Part shown: in pieces, positions 24,928-32,919 of the stretch
How the letters are laid out: every line of letters begins with the position of its first letter
How positions within the stretch are numbered: the first letter of the stretch is position 1
From: Verrucomicrobiales bacterium
GTDB taxonomy: Bacteria > Verrucomicrobiota > Verrucomicrobiia > Verrucomicrobiales > DEV007
Direction of reading: 5' to 3'
Length of the DNA stretch: 33,443 nt
NCBI GenBank assembly: GCA_024641425.1
Contig: JAHEDC010000006.1
Coordinates: forward strand, 1,578-35,020
Program-made: the position numbers and the translations under genes
Notes under the pieces: model-generated
What the model was told of the DNA's origin: nothing
The model's database searches: none
The model's input: the letters and a program-made list of their open reading frames with translations, nothing else

Positions 24928-25875
24928 TCAACCTTCCAGGCCCGCCCGCCTCATCGCTTCGGCCTTATCCTCCACCCGGCGCTGACGGATTCCCGCGATC
25001 GCGGGCACGGCCGCCACACCGAGGCTAATGCCGCCGTAGAGCAGCAGCACGAAAAGAACCCCTCCGCCGAAGGCGGCGTTTTCCCCTTCCATCGCGAACA
25101 GCGAGGCTCCGATGAGGACGCCGAGGCTGGTGTTCTTCATGCTCGACTCGATGCCCAGCGCGGTGGAATCGGCGTGCGAGAATTTCAGCACATGGCGCGA
25201 GCCCCGCAGGATGAGGATCTGAATGATCAGGCAGTAGAGGAGGACAACGATCGGAATCCGGGACCCGTAGGATCCGACTTCGATGTGGCCGCTCCCGATC
25301 GAGCCGACGACGAGGATGACCAGCACGAGCAGGCTCGCGCGCACCAACCACTTCGAGCCGTTGAGCGCCCATGAGAGTGGGATCGCGCGACCGAGCACCA
25401 TCCCGGCGCCCAGGGGGAGAAGGAGAAAGAGAAGGATCTCGCGCATGATGGTTCCCACCGGCATCACGATCTCCGGTGGCATGTGCTCGGCCGCGAACAG
25501 GCGGAGAATCAGCGGAGCGCTCAAGAGCGCGAGGAGGGTCATCACGCCGGTCAGCGCGACGGAAAGGGCGACGTTGCCCTTGCCGAGATAGGTGTAGACG
25601 TTCGACATCGAGCCTCCCGGCATCGCCGACACCATGAGGAAGCCGACCGCGATCTCCGGCGGCAGGGCGATCACGAGGAGCATGGCCACGGTGAGCACCG
25701 GAATGCCGATCAACTGGTAGAGCACGCCCACGAGCATCGGCTTCGGCTCCAGCACGATCTCGACGAAGGCGCGCGGACGGGTCACAAGCCCCATGCCGAA
25801 CATCGCCAGCACGAGCTGCGCCGAGGCGACGAGGTGGTGGTAGCGGGGATAATGTTCGAGCAGTTCCTTGATCAT
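24928..25875 (-). CDS. Bile acid:sodium symporter family protein
   Basis: This 315-residue membrane protein has about nine or ten helices and the ASBT/SBF fold pattern. LVLAMFGMGL occurs in the first helix, PGGSMSNVYTYLGKGNVALSV is the helix 4 crossover (usually PGG.xSN), and GIESSMKNTSLGVLIG is the helix 9 crossover with the conserved E and N that ligate sodium. Bacterial members often move pantoate, arsenite or other anions, so bile acid is only the family name. ATG 25875 is chosen, as the extension to 25926 is unconserved and arginine-rich. It is the last gene of the minus-strand run and convergent with the SLC13-type gene with 8 bases between. Confidence 0.88.
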   Translation of the reverse strand: MIKELLEHYPRYHHLVASAQLVLAMFGMGLVTRPRAFVEIVLEPKPMLVGVLYQLIGIPVLTVAMLLVIALPPEIAVGFLMVSAMPGGSMSNVYTYLGKGNVALSVALTGVMTLLALLSAPLILRLFAAEHMPPEIVMPVGTIMREILLFLLLPLGAGMVLGRAIPLSWALNGSKWLVRASLLVLVILVVGSIGSGHIEVGSYGSRIPIVVLLYCLIIQILILRGSRHVLKFSHADSTALGIESSMKNTSLGVLIGASLFAMEGENAAFGGGVLFVLLLYGGISLGVAAVPAIAGIRQRRVEDKAEAMRRAGLEG

Positions 25876-25935
25876 GCCGTCTCGTGGCAAACGGCGGACC
25901 TTGCGACGGCAAGCGCCGGAGCGCAAGCGAAGTCG

Positions 25936-27225
25936 TCATCCCAGAAGCGCGTTGAGCCGCTCGGTTTCGGGGATGACGAAGGGATACCTCTCGCTGAAGG
26001 GATGCTTCTCGATGCCCGCGAACTCCCGGAGGGCGAGATGGATGTGTTCGGGGCGGATGCGGAGGCCCTTCTCGGCGTCGTCCTCGAGGGCGAGGGTCTG
26101 GGGATTGATCGGAACGAGGAACTGGCCGTCGTCGGTTTTTCCGATGACGCGGTTACCCTTGACCCCAGCTCCAAGGAACATCATCGAACCGATGGACCAG
26201 TGGTCTTTCCCCTCGCCCTTGTTGTAGTTGGGGGTGCGGCCCATCTCGCTCTGCATGACGACGACGAGTTTGTCCCGGATGCCGAGTTCCTCCGCGCGGC
26301 GGAGGGTGTAGTCGATACCCGCGAGCAGCTCCGGGATCAGATCCATCTGGTCGCGGTCGTTGTTGGCGTGGCTGTCGAACTGGCCGATGGAAAGGTTCGC
26401 CGAAACACAGACCCCGGCCTTGAAGGAAGCGAGGGCAATCTCCGCCTGCTGGGAAAGCCGCGCCTTCGGGTTTTCGGCGGGAATGAAGGGGGTGACCCGC
26501 TGGAGCGCCTTCGCATTGAGTTGGGCAGCGTAGAGCATGCTCTCGGATCTTTCGACACGCGGGAGCCGGGCGCTCGCGAGGCGGGTGTCGCGCTGCCCCT
26601 TGAGCGCGGCCTCGATCCGCGCCTCGACGAAATCCTCATGGAAGGGAGAGGCGGGATTGCCTTCGACATAGTCGGCGTTGGCGATGAGCTTCAGCGTTGG
26701 CAAATACGGCACGCGGGCCATGGGGACAAGGTTACCCGTCGCGGAGTAGTTCCCGAAGGTGAGGAAGGCGAGCGGACATGCCGGGCCGTTGCAGGCTGCG
26801 ACGAGCGCGGCGAAAGTCGGGTAGGCGAGGCTGTCGAGCTTGCCCGTCGCCATGTAACGGGAACAGGGTGCATGGTTGTTGACCGAGTAGTCGAGACCAT
26901 TGAGGACAAGTAACTCCCTGCCATAGCGACGGAAGAAGTCCTCGTTGCTCAGGCCTTTTTCCTTCGCGATATGCGCCGTGTTCGGAGCGTAGCGAATGTT
27001 TCCCTCGGTGAGGATGTCGCCTTGTTTGTAAAGGCGGTTGATCTCCCCGACGCCTTTCGGGTCCATAAGATAGGTCGTGTCCCACCCGCCGGAAGCATTG
27101 AAGACAACGTAGTACGGCCCGCCGTAAGGATCGGGCTCCCTCGTGGCCGCGCGCGCCACCCTTCCGACAGGTGCCGCCACGCCGAGCCCGGCGAGACCGC
27201 AGAGTTTGAGGAAATCACGTCTCAT
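25936..27225 (-). CDS. DUF1501 domain protein with Tat-type signal
   Basis: This 429-residue protein starts MRRDFLKLCGLAGLG, a twin-arginine signal peptide, so it folds in the cytoplasm before export. The body has the DUF1501 (sulfatase-like) pattern: VVFNASGGWDTTYLMDPKG, LLVLNGLDYSVNNHA, QFDSHANND, then KLVVVMQSEMGRTPNYNKGEGKDHWS, with histidines and aspartates placed as metal ligands. DUF1501 genes regularly follow Planctomycete-type cytochrome genes, and this gene starts 9 bases after the stop of the one at 27235. The pair is assumed to work together in the periplasm, but its reaction is not known. Confidence 0.9.
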   Translation of the reverse strand: MRRDFLKLCGLAGLGVAAPVGRVARAATREPDPYGGPYYVVFNASGGWDTTYLMDPKGVGEINRLYKQGDILTEGNIRYAPNTAHIAKEKGLSNEDFFRRYGRELLVLNGLDYSVNNHAPCSRYMATGKLDSLAYPTFAALVAACNGPACPLAFLTFGNYSATGNLVPMARVPYLPTLKLIANADYVEGNPASPFHEDFVEARIEAALKGQRDTRLASARLPRVERSESMLYAAQLNAKALQRVTPFIPAENPKARLSQQAEIALASFKAGVCVSANLSIGQFDSHANNDRDQMDLIPELLAGIDYTLRRAEELGIRDKLVVVMQSEMGRTPNYNKGEGKDHWSIGSMMFLGAGVKGNRVIGKTDDGQFLVPINPQTLALEDDAEKGLRIRPEHIHLALREFAGIEKHPFSERYPFVIPETERLNALLG

Positions 27226-27234
27226 GATGGTCGG

Positions 27235-29547
27235 TTATTCATAAAGGAATTCATGTTGCCGGAGAAGATAGGTGACCACAGCTCGCCAGGCCCTGTAAGT
27301 GTATAGCGGATCGGACACGCGCTTTTCTTCCTTGCTCTCCCGGCAGGACCAGATCTCCAGTTCCTCGAAGCCCTTCGGCTTGCTCCGGGCGTCCTCGATC
27401 ACTCCCGCGAAAAGCGCAAACGTACGGTCAACCTCCGGGGCGTCGACAGTCTCACGTCTTCCAAGCAGATGCTCGTGCAGATGAACGATGGCGGCCCGGA
27501 TTCTCGCCTCCGCCTCCGCACCACCGGGCACCACATCGGGTTCGATGCCGGGGAAAAGCCGTCGCTTCTCCGGATCGTGGGCGAAGTCGTAGGCGACGTT
27601 CCGGCAGGCCATCTCGTTCGCCATCATCCGCTGGATCGCCCCCATCGCGCCGCTCGGGTCGGCGAGGCGCTCGGTGACTTCCTGGGCGTCGATGCCACCG
27701 TAGAGGATCAGGAAGGCTTCCTTGTCCTTGAGCCGTCCCCAATCGCGCCCGAAGAGGGCGTTCAGCTTGCGTTCGAGTTGTTCGGGAGAAAGGAGGCGCG
27801 CGAGCCCGAGGTCGTCGAGTTCCGCTTTTCGTGCCGGATTGGCGGCGATGGTGGCAAGACCGTCGGCGCGGTAGAAAGGCGAGACCGCGAGTTCGCGGAA
27901 GACATCCTTGAGATTGAACCCCGCCGCCGCGAAGCGCTTCGCGATCGCATCGATCTCGTGCCGCTGCTCGCGGAAGGCTCGCTGCCTCGCGTCGAAGAGC
28001 GGGTCGTCGATGTCCTCCGGAGGCAAAAGCGTTTTACGTCCTGTCAGGATATACCAGACGTGCTCGACCATGGCCACGGCGAAGCGGGGATCCTTGACGG
28101 TACGCTCGGCGAGCCATTGGAGTGAACGCCAACGCTCCTCCTCCGGCAAGGCCTCACCTTCCAGTCCCGGCGGGAACATGTCGGTGAACCAACCGTCCTT
28201 CCGCCGGAGATAGACGCCGTTTCCGTCGAGCGCGTAGTAATCCTGGAAGAGCCCCGCCACGGGGTCGATCACTTTGTGACAGACGACGCAGTCGGCAGCC
28301 TCCATCGTCGGATTCCTGAATTTCGCGGTGATGGCGGCGGCATCGTTCCCGCGGGGGGCGAGCTGCATGATGTCGACACCAAGAAAGTGCTGGAAATACA
28401 TGCGTACGCGCAGACGGTTCCGGTTCGTCTCCGTCGTCGGATAACGCTTCAGATACTGGAAGGTGCTCAGCAGACCCGCGTGGGGATAAAAGCCGGTGGC
28501 CGATTCCTGATTCGTGCTCTCGCTGCGGCCTTTCAGTGCCTTCAGCTTCACCGGGATGTATTCGAGATAGTTGTCCGGATCCTTGAAGCGTTCCCTGACT
28601 TCGTCATAAATGCCGTAACCGCGCGCGGTGTGCGGCGTGACCATGACATAGTCCGCATTGATGATTTCCGTGAACGGGCGATCCTCGCGCACGATGTGCT
28701 TGATCATCGCCATCGGCTCCCCCTTCATCGCCTCGCGGTATTCGTCGGCGAGCCTCCAGCCCGCCCTCTGGCGTTCCTTCTCATCCGCAATGGCGCTGAA
28801 GTCCCACTTCTGATACCAGTGCCGGGTTTGCTCGAAATGCTCGTAGGAGAGAACATTTTCCGCCACGTCGTCGATGCCGGGGGTGAGGAAGATGTCGTTG
28901 AATCCCTCGGCGAGACGGTCGTAGAAGGCCTCCGCGTTCATGACACGGTCGAGGATTGATGGCACCGCGTCCAATCCGCCGCTCTCGACCGCCGCCTTTT
29001 CCTCAGCCGTCGGAAGGCGGGCGTTAAGCGAGAGGGTCAGGCGGCGCAGCAGTCCACCGTCATCGATCAAGGTCACGCCGTCGAAGAAGGGTACTCTCTC
29101 GGCCCCGGCAATGGGAGGGGACAAGGACGCGGCTCCGGTCGTGCGGCGGACAAATTCCTCGAGAATCCGGTAGCGGGTCGAATCGGGAGCAAGCACATCC
29201 TCCCCTCCATGGTCGAGCTTGCCAACGACTTTCAGCAGCATCGTCGATTGCCCGTTTTCCCGGACGGCGGCTATCTTCGTGAAGGCCCTGCGGTTGTGCG
29301 GCATCGGGTCACCGGCATCGGTATGGCGGGACGGATCACGCAGGATGAAATCGCTGTCCTCGGCGTCCCCGCCGGCCTTGTGGCACTTCAGGCAGGTGCG
29401 GGCCCCGACCTTGGTCCAGACTTCGTCGACGAAGAAATCGGCTTCCTCGGCAAAACATTCCGGTCCGGGATGCACGTCCTTGGCCCCTTGGAGCTGCGCT
29501 CCGGGCAAGAGCACGAGAAGGCAGAAGAGAGTTTGGTGGAAATTCAT
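27235..29547 (-). CDS. Planctomycete-type cytochrome c protein (DUF1549/DUF1588-like)
   Basis: This 770-residue secreted protein (signal peptide residues ~1-22) has a first haem site at C52-L-K-C55-H56 and a second at C420-V-V-C423-H424, followed by KVIDPVAGL as in DUF1588-type domains. The middle (LLRRLTLSLNARLPTAEE, then AEAFYDRLAEGFNDIFL) resembles DUF1549. Related proteins use several domains in this order and pair with DUF1501 or DUF1552 partners. The C-terminal ~200 residues are poorly matched to any family I know. The role is presumed redox or hydrolytic on a periplasmic substrate. It starts at ATG 29547, 45 bases after the CRTAC1/thioredoxin reading frame, and probably shares an mRNA. 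Confidence 0.85.
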   Translation of the reverse strand: MNFHQTLFCLLVLLPGAQLQGAKDVHPGPECFAEEADFFVDEVWTKVGARTCLKCHKAGGDAEDSDFILRDPSRHTDAGDPMPHNRRAFTKIAAVRENGQSTMLLKVVGKLDHGGEDVLAPDSTRYRILEEFVRRTTGAASLSPPIAGAERVPFFDGVTLIDDGGLLRRLTLSLNARLPTAEEKAAVESGGLDAVPSILDRVMNAEAFYDRLAEGFNDIFLTPGIDDVAENVLSYEHFEQTRHWYQKWDFSAIADEKERQRAGWRLADEYREAMKGEPMAMIKHIVREDRPFTEIINADYVMVTPHTARGYGIYDEVRERFKDPDNYLEYIPVKLKALKGRSESTNQESATGFYPHAGLLSTFQYLKRYPTTETNRNRLRVRMYFQHFLGVDIMQLAPRGNDAAAITAKFRNPTMEAADCVVCHKVIDPVAGLFQDYYALDGNGVYLRRKDGWFTDMFPPGLEGEALPEEERWRSLQWLAERTVKDPRFAVAMVEHVWYILTGRKTLLPPEDIDDPLFDARQRAFREQRHEIDAIAKRFAAAGFNLKDVFRELAVSPFYRADGLATIAANPARKAELDDLGLARLLSPEQLERKLNALFGRDWGRLKDKEAFLILYGGIDAQEVTERLADPSGAMGAIQRMMANEMACRNVAYDFAHDPEKRRLFPGIEPDVVPGGAEAEARIRAAIVHLHEHLLGRRETVDAPEVDRTFALFAGVIEDARSKPKGFEELEIWSCRESKEEKRVSDPLYTYRAWRAVVTYLLRQHEFLYE

Positions 29548-29592
29548 GGAGGAACGAAACGTATCTTAAGGACACCCGCGTTCCGGATCAAG

Positions 29593-30861
29593 TCACTCGC
29601 GCGGCCCTGCGACCCGTCGCGCCATGAAGGCCTCGACGTGGGCGGGGGCGAGCGGATTCGTGAACCAGGTGCCCGCGAGCGGCGGGGCGAGGTGATAGAG
29701 CTGTCGCGCGTCGGCCCCCTTGATCGCCTGCCACTCGCCGAGGACATCGGCGACGGCGAAGGGCCCGCGATGAAGGGCAACCGCGCGACCGGCCTCGTCA
29801 AGCAGGAGGGCCAGCGGCACCGAATCGGCGGGCGTGCGGTCGAAGAGCGCGCTTTGAAATTGGTGGACACGCGCCGTGGAGCCGCCGTCGAGGAATCCCC
29901 AAGGGAAGGGGAACTGCAAACGGTCGATGAGACGGTAGGTGTCCGAGGTGTCGTCGGCGGGGCCGTTGGGCCCGTCCACGGAGAGCGCGAGGACGTCCAA
30001 CCCGGCGGCGCGGATCGTCGCGGCCGCTTCCGCAAGGTCGCGGAGTTCCTTTCGGCAATGCGGGCAGCCGCTCGACCAGAGCACGAGCAGGCGTGGCTTA
30101 CCCTCCGGGCGCAAGTCCAAGGCCTGTGCCGCCGCATCGCGGTACGTCACGCTCGGCATCGGCACCCGATTCGGAAGGAGGATCCGGGCGGTTCCATCAT
30201 CGACCGGCACCGTCGGTGATGTCCCCGCATCAAGGAGGGTGGCCGTGCGCTTCGCCTTCGCCTGCCAGGGCGCGGCCACTCCGGTGCCTTCCTTCAAGAC
30301 GAAGCGCCCCCCGCCCGTGAGCCCGGTGAACGACTCGCGCGTTCCGCCCGGCCAGAGGACGGTCGCTTCCGTGACCGGGCCCGCATCCCCGAGGCCGAAG
30401 TGCAGCCACTTGCTCGACTGGGAGAGGAACAAGTCCCCGGCGCGCACCGAGCGGACGAGTCGCGGGCCCGCGGTCGCGGTGACTACTTCAACGACCGCGC
30501 CAATCCCGTTCCGATTGCTCCGCGTCCCCTCCAGTCGCACCGCGAGCGAAGGGGTCCCGTCCGCGACGCGATTCCGCATCAGGCGGAGGCGCGGGGCCGT
30601 GCGATTCCGGAACCAGAGGTCGAGGTCGCCATCCTGGTCCCAATCGACCACCGCCATCCCTCGTCCGTCGTCGGGAAAGTCGAAACCGCCGAGCCGCGAA
30701 GCTTGGTGGAAGCCGCCCTTCGTATCATTGAGGAAAAACCGGTTCCGTTCGTTGCCGCTCCACGAGTGCCCGTTCCGCACGAGATCCATCAGCCCCGTCC
30801 AGCCCTCGGCGTAACGGTCGACCTTCGACTTGTCGGCAACATCGGCGGGAGCGGGCGACAC
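29593..30861 (-). CDS. ASPIC/UnbV and thioredoxin-like C-terminal half, in frame after a TGA
   Basis: This 422-codon frame begins at a GTG (30861) seven codons after the TGA of the preceding frame and in the same phase. The intervening codons read SFFWRQV, which looks like continuation of the first half. It has a VCBS-like calcium loop DWDQDGDLDLWFRN (residues ~72-86) and an ASPIC/UnbV segment (~118-180: NGIGAVVEVVTA, LGLGD, VLWPGGTRESF). A thioredoxin/TlpA-like domain follows (~240-375), with C266-P-H-C269 in LVLWSSGCPHCRKELRDL. With no signal peptide of its own it would be cytoplasmic if translated alone, unlike the family, which argues for one protein by readthrough. It precedes the cytochrome gene by 45 bases. 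Confidence 0.82.
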   Translation of the reverse strand: MSPAPADVADKSKVDRYAEGWTGLMDLVRNGHSWSGNERNRFFLNDTKGGFHQASRLGGFDFPDDGRGMAVVDWDQDGDLDLWFRNRTAPRLRLMRNRVADGTPSLAVRLEGTRSNRNGIGAVVEVVTATAGPRLVRSVRAGDLFLSQSSKWLHFGLGDAGPVTEATVLWPGGTRESFTGLTGGGRFVLKEGTGVAAPWQAKAKRTATLLDAGTSPTVPVDDGTARILLPNRVPMPSVTYRDAAAQALDLRPEGKPRLLVLWSSGCPHCRKELRDLAEAAATIRAAGLDVLALSVDGPNGPADDTSDTYRLIDRLQFPFPWGFLDGGSTARVHQFQSALFDRTPADSVPLALLLDEAGRAVALHRGPFAVADVLGEWQAIKGADARQLYHLAPPLAGTWFTNPLAPAHVEAFMARRVAGPRE

Positions 30862-30885
30862 GACCTGTCGCCAGAAGAAGCTTCA
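30854..30885 (-). promoter_or_regulatory. SECIS-like hairpin directly after the in-frame TGA
   Basis: On the minus strand, after TGA 30885-30883 and ten bases, GGCGACA (30872-30866) pairs perfectly with TGTCGCC (30860-30854) around the loop GGTCG. The GGUC loop begins 17 bases after the TGA, close to the 18 bases in E. coli fdhF, whose SECIS apical loop is also GGUC. The bulged U of the E. coli element is absent here. The hairpin lies inside coding sequence, so part of the match may come from protein conservation. Confidence 0.5.
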
Positions 30886-32745
30886 CAAGTCATCCTCGCG
30901 GGTATTGGTGAGATACCCGTTCGCGACCGCGATGTCCTCCCAGCCGTCGTTGTTGAAATCGGCGAGGGCCGAACTCCAGGCCCAGCCGCCGAGCGCGGCT
31001 CCGGCTTCGAGACTGACATCGGTGAAGGCCCCGCCTTCCCCGGAACCCGCGAAAAGACTGTTCCCCCGCGCCATCCGCTGTAACCCGGTGATCGCGTCCT
31101 CTTTCTGTCCCGTCGCGAACTGCCGCTGGTAGGCGACACGGCTTCCGGCAGAAGAGAACATATTCCCGACATACAGATCCGCCGCGCCGTCGCGGTTGTA
31201 ATCCCCCCACGCGACCGACATTCCCGCCGCCATGTCCTCGACGCCCGACTCTTCCGCGATCTCGGTGAAATGACCCCTGTCGTTCCTGTAGAAACAATTC
31301 CTTCCGAAGTCATTCGCGACGTAAAGATCCGGATCGCCGTCGCGGTCGTAATCCTCCCACGCGGCGGCGAAACTCCAGCGCGTGTTATGCGCCTTGAGTC
31401 CGACTTCGTCGGTCACATCCCCGAAGCGGAACTGCCCCGTGTTTTCGAGCAACACATTCCGTCCGCCATTGTTCGCGTCGTTGAAGGGAATCGGCGACCT
31501 CGCCTCGAAGCCACGCTTCCCGCTCAGCGCGTCATCGCCCGCCCCGTAGACACAGGCGTAAATGTCGAGATCGCCGTCATTGTCGTAGTCGGCCGCGCTC
31601 AGCGAGAACGGATATTGCGCGCCCGGATGACCACCGCGGAGGATGAACTTACCCGCGCCGGTGTTCTCCGCGAAGGCGATCATCGCGATCGTGGCCACGA
31701 CCAGATCCTCGTCGCCATCGTTGTCGAGATCGACAAGGAGCGCACTCCGCGAATCCTCCAGCCAGTCGACTCCCCAGTCGGCGGCCGCCTCGACCGCGCT
31801 GCCGTCGGGTTGCTGGAGATACAATTGATTGGGCAGACTTCCCGCGTCGCAGACATAGACGTCCTCCAGACCGTCGCCGTTGACATCGCCGATCGCGATC
31901 CCGTGGTGGCCGGTCATCGACATATCGCCGAAGTAAGTGATACGCTGGGCCCAGTATTCGATACCCCGCAGCACCTGCGCCCCGAAGCGCGGATTCCGTC
32001 CAAGCGCCGCCGCCGTGCGCTCCTCGAAAAACGGCTTCGTCCCGCGGACTTCCTCGAATTCCTCCACCCGGAGTAGCCGCAGGCGCGGAGGCTCGGCCAC
32101 CTGCCACTCGCAGGACCAGACGCCGCTCCGTTCCACCACCGCGTCGCCTTCTCTCGCATCCGTTTCGAAATGCGACCGGGTGACGAAGGTCTCGCCGGAA
32201 ACCTCGACCCCGATCATCTTGAAATGGATCTTCTCCGGCTCATCCGTCAGCGTCCGCAGGAGCGCGGGGAAGTGATCCGCCGAAACCGGCACGGGTGCGC
32301 CGTCCTCTCCGCGCAGCGCCGTCGCGCGGAATTCTTCCGCGAGGACTTCCCCGGCGTCCGCCCCTGAAACGAGTTTCTTCAACTGCCCCAACGCTGCCTG
32401 CGAAAGCGCCTCGCTCGGCCAATCCGCCCCGGGCGCGACCGCCGCCAGCGCGCGCCCCAGCGACGCCGGCTCCGCCGCGAAGGCTTTTGGGGAAACCGCC
32501 GGCCGCCCTTCGCCCGCCTCCGGAAGGCGATCCACGCGCTCCAATTGCCGCAGCCGCAGTGGCACCAGTTCGTCCCGCACCTCCCGCCGCTTGACCTCCG
32601 GTCGATCCGACTCCTTCTCCCCACACCCGGCTACAAGCCCGCAGCTCGCACAGGCGCACGCGAGGGAGAGTAGTTTCTGGAGCAGGGAAAACACTCCGCA
32701 CAGAGCCAGACAGCCGGGGCCGGGGCAAGGAGAATTCGATTCCAC
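30883..32745 (-). CDS. CRTAC1-like VCBS-repeat lipoprotein, N-terminal half ending at a TGA
   Basis: This 620-residue frame starts at GTG 32745; GTG 32694 may be the better start because it gives a tighter signal peptide. The lipobox LVAGC puts the lipidated cysteine at 41. Residues ~45-270 are a family-specific region. From ~284 come FG-GAP/VCBS calcium-loop repeats: GDVNGDGLEDVYV, DLDNDGDEDLVV, DYDNDGDLDIY, DYDRDGDPDLYV, DYNRDGAADLYV and DFNNDGWEDIAV. Together they make a beta-propeller as in CRTAC1. The frame ends at TREDDL-TGA. The DNA after the TGA stays in frame through SFFWRQVVSP into the ASPIC/UnbV and thioredoxin half. It is likely an envelope lipoprotein and the first gene of the minus-strand run. 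Confidence 0.85.
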   Translation of the reverse strand: MESNSPCPGPGCLALCGVFSLLQKLLSLACACASCGLVAGCGEKESDRPEVKRREVRDELVPLRLRQLERVDRLPEAGEGRPAVSPKAFAAEPASLGRALAAVAPGADWPSEALSQAALGQLKKLVSGADAGEVLAEEFRATALRGEDGAPVPVSADHFPALLRTLTDEPEKIHFKMIGVEVSGETFVTRSHFETDAREGDAVVERSGVWSCEWQVAEPPRLRLLRVEEFEEVRGTKPFFEERTAAALGRNPRFGAQVLRGIEYWAQRITYFGDMSMTGHHGIAIGDVNGDGLEDVYVCDAGSLPNQLYLQQPDGSAVEAAADWGVDWLEDSRSALLVDLDNDGDEDLVVATIAMIAFAENTGAGKFILRGGHPGAQYPFSLSAADYDNDGDLDIYACVYGAGDDALSGKRGFEARSPIPFNDANNGGRNVLLENTGQFRFGDVTDEVGLKAHNTRWSFAAAWEDYDRDGDPDLYVANDFGRNCFYRNDRGHFTEIAEESGVEDMAAGMSVAWGDYNRDGAADLYVGNMFSSAGSRVAYQRQFATGQKEDAITGLQRMARGNSLFAGSGEGGAFTDVSLEAGAALGGWAWSSALADFNNDGWEDIAVANGYLTNTREDDL

Positions 32746-32829
32746 CGATTCCAGCCTTAACCGCCCGGTTCCGGTGCGCCGGATTTCGCTGCGTTCGAGC
32801 CTCTGCGCCTCATGCCGATTGATCCGGGC

Positions 32830-32858
32830 TTGACCGTAGGCTGGGGAGTTTGTTAACT
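32830..32858 (+). promoter_or_regulatory. Candidate promoter of the LamG-like gene
   Basis: TTGACC (32830-32835) is a good -35, followed after a 17-base spacer by TTAACT (32853-32858), a weak -10. It would give a leader of about 55 bases before ATG 32920. The surrounding AACTTTTTAAAAATC is AT-rich for this genome. Confidence 0.35.
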
Positions 32859-32919
32859 TTTTAAAAATCGCCGGATTCTGGCTTTCTTCCTGCTCTCACT
32901 CTCACCTTTAGATTCCACT

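Larger units (their letters stand above)
29593..32745 (-). other. Probable single 1050-residue gene with an in-frame TGA (codon 621)
   Basis: The two flanking frames are in the same phase with one TGA between (30883-30885), so readthrough gives a 1050-residue lipoprotein: signal and lipobox, CRTAC1-like propeller, ASPIC/UnbV, then thioredoxin-like domain with Cys894 and Cys897. The only sequence lost to a stop is one codon. Three readings are open: selenocysteine at 621, a recent nonsense mutation, or two adjacent genes. The hairpin at 30854-30872 favours the first. Confidence 0.6.

Noticed and set aside
30883-30885. TGA read as tryptophan by a changed genetic code
   Set aside because: TGA ends several neighbouring genes normally, for example mutY and the uracil-DNA glycosylase.
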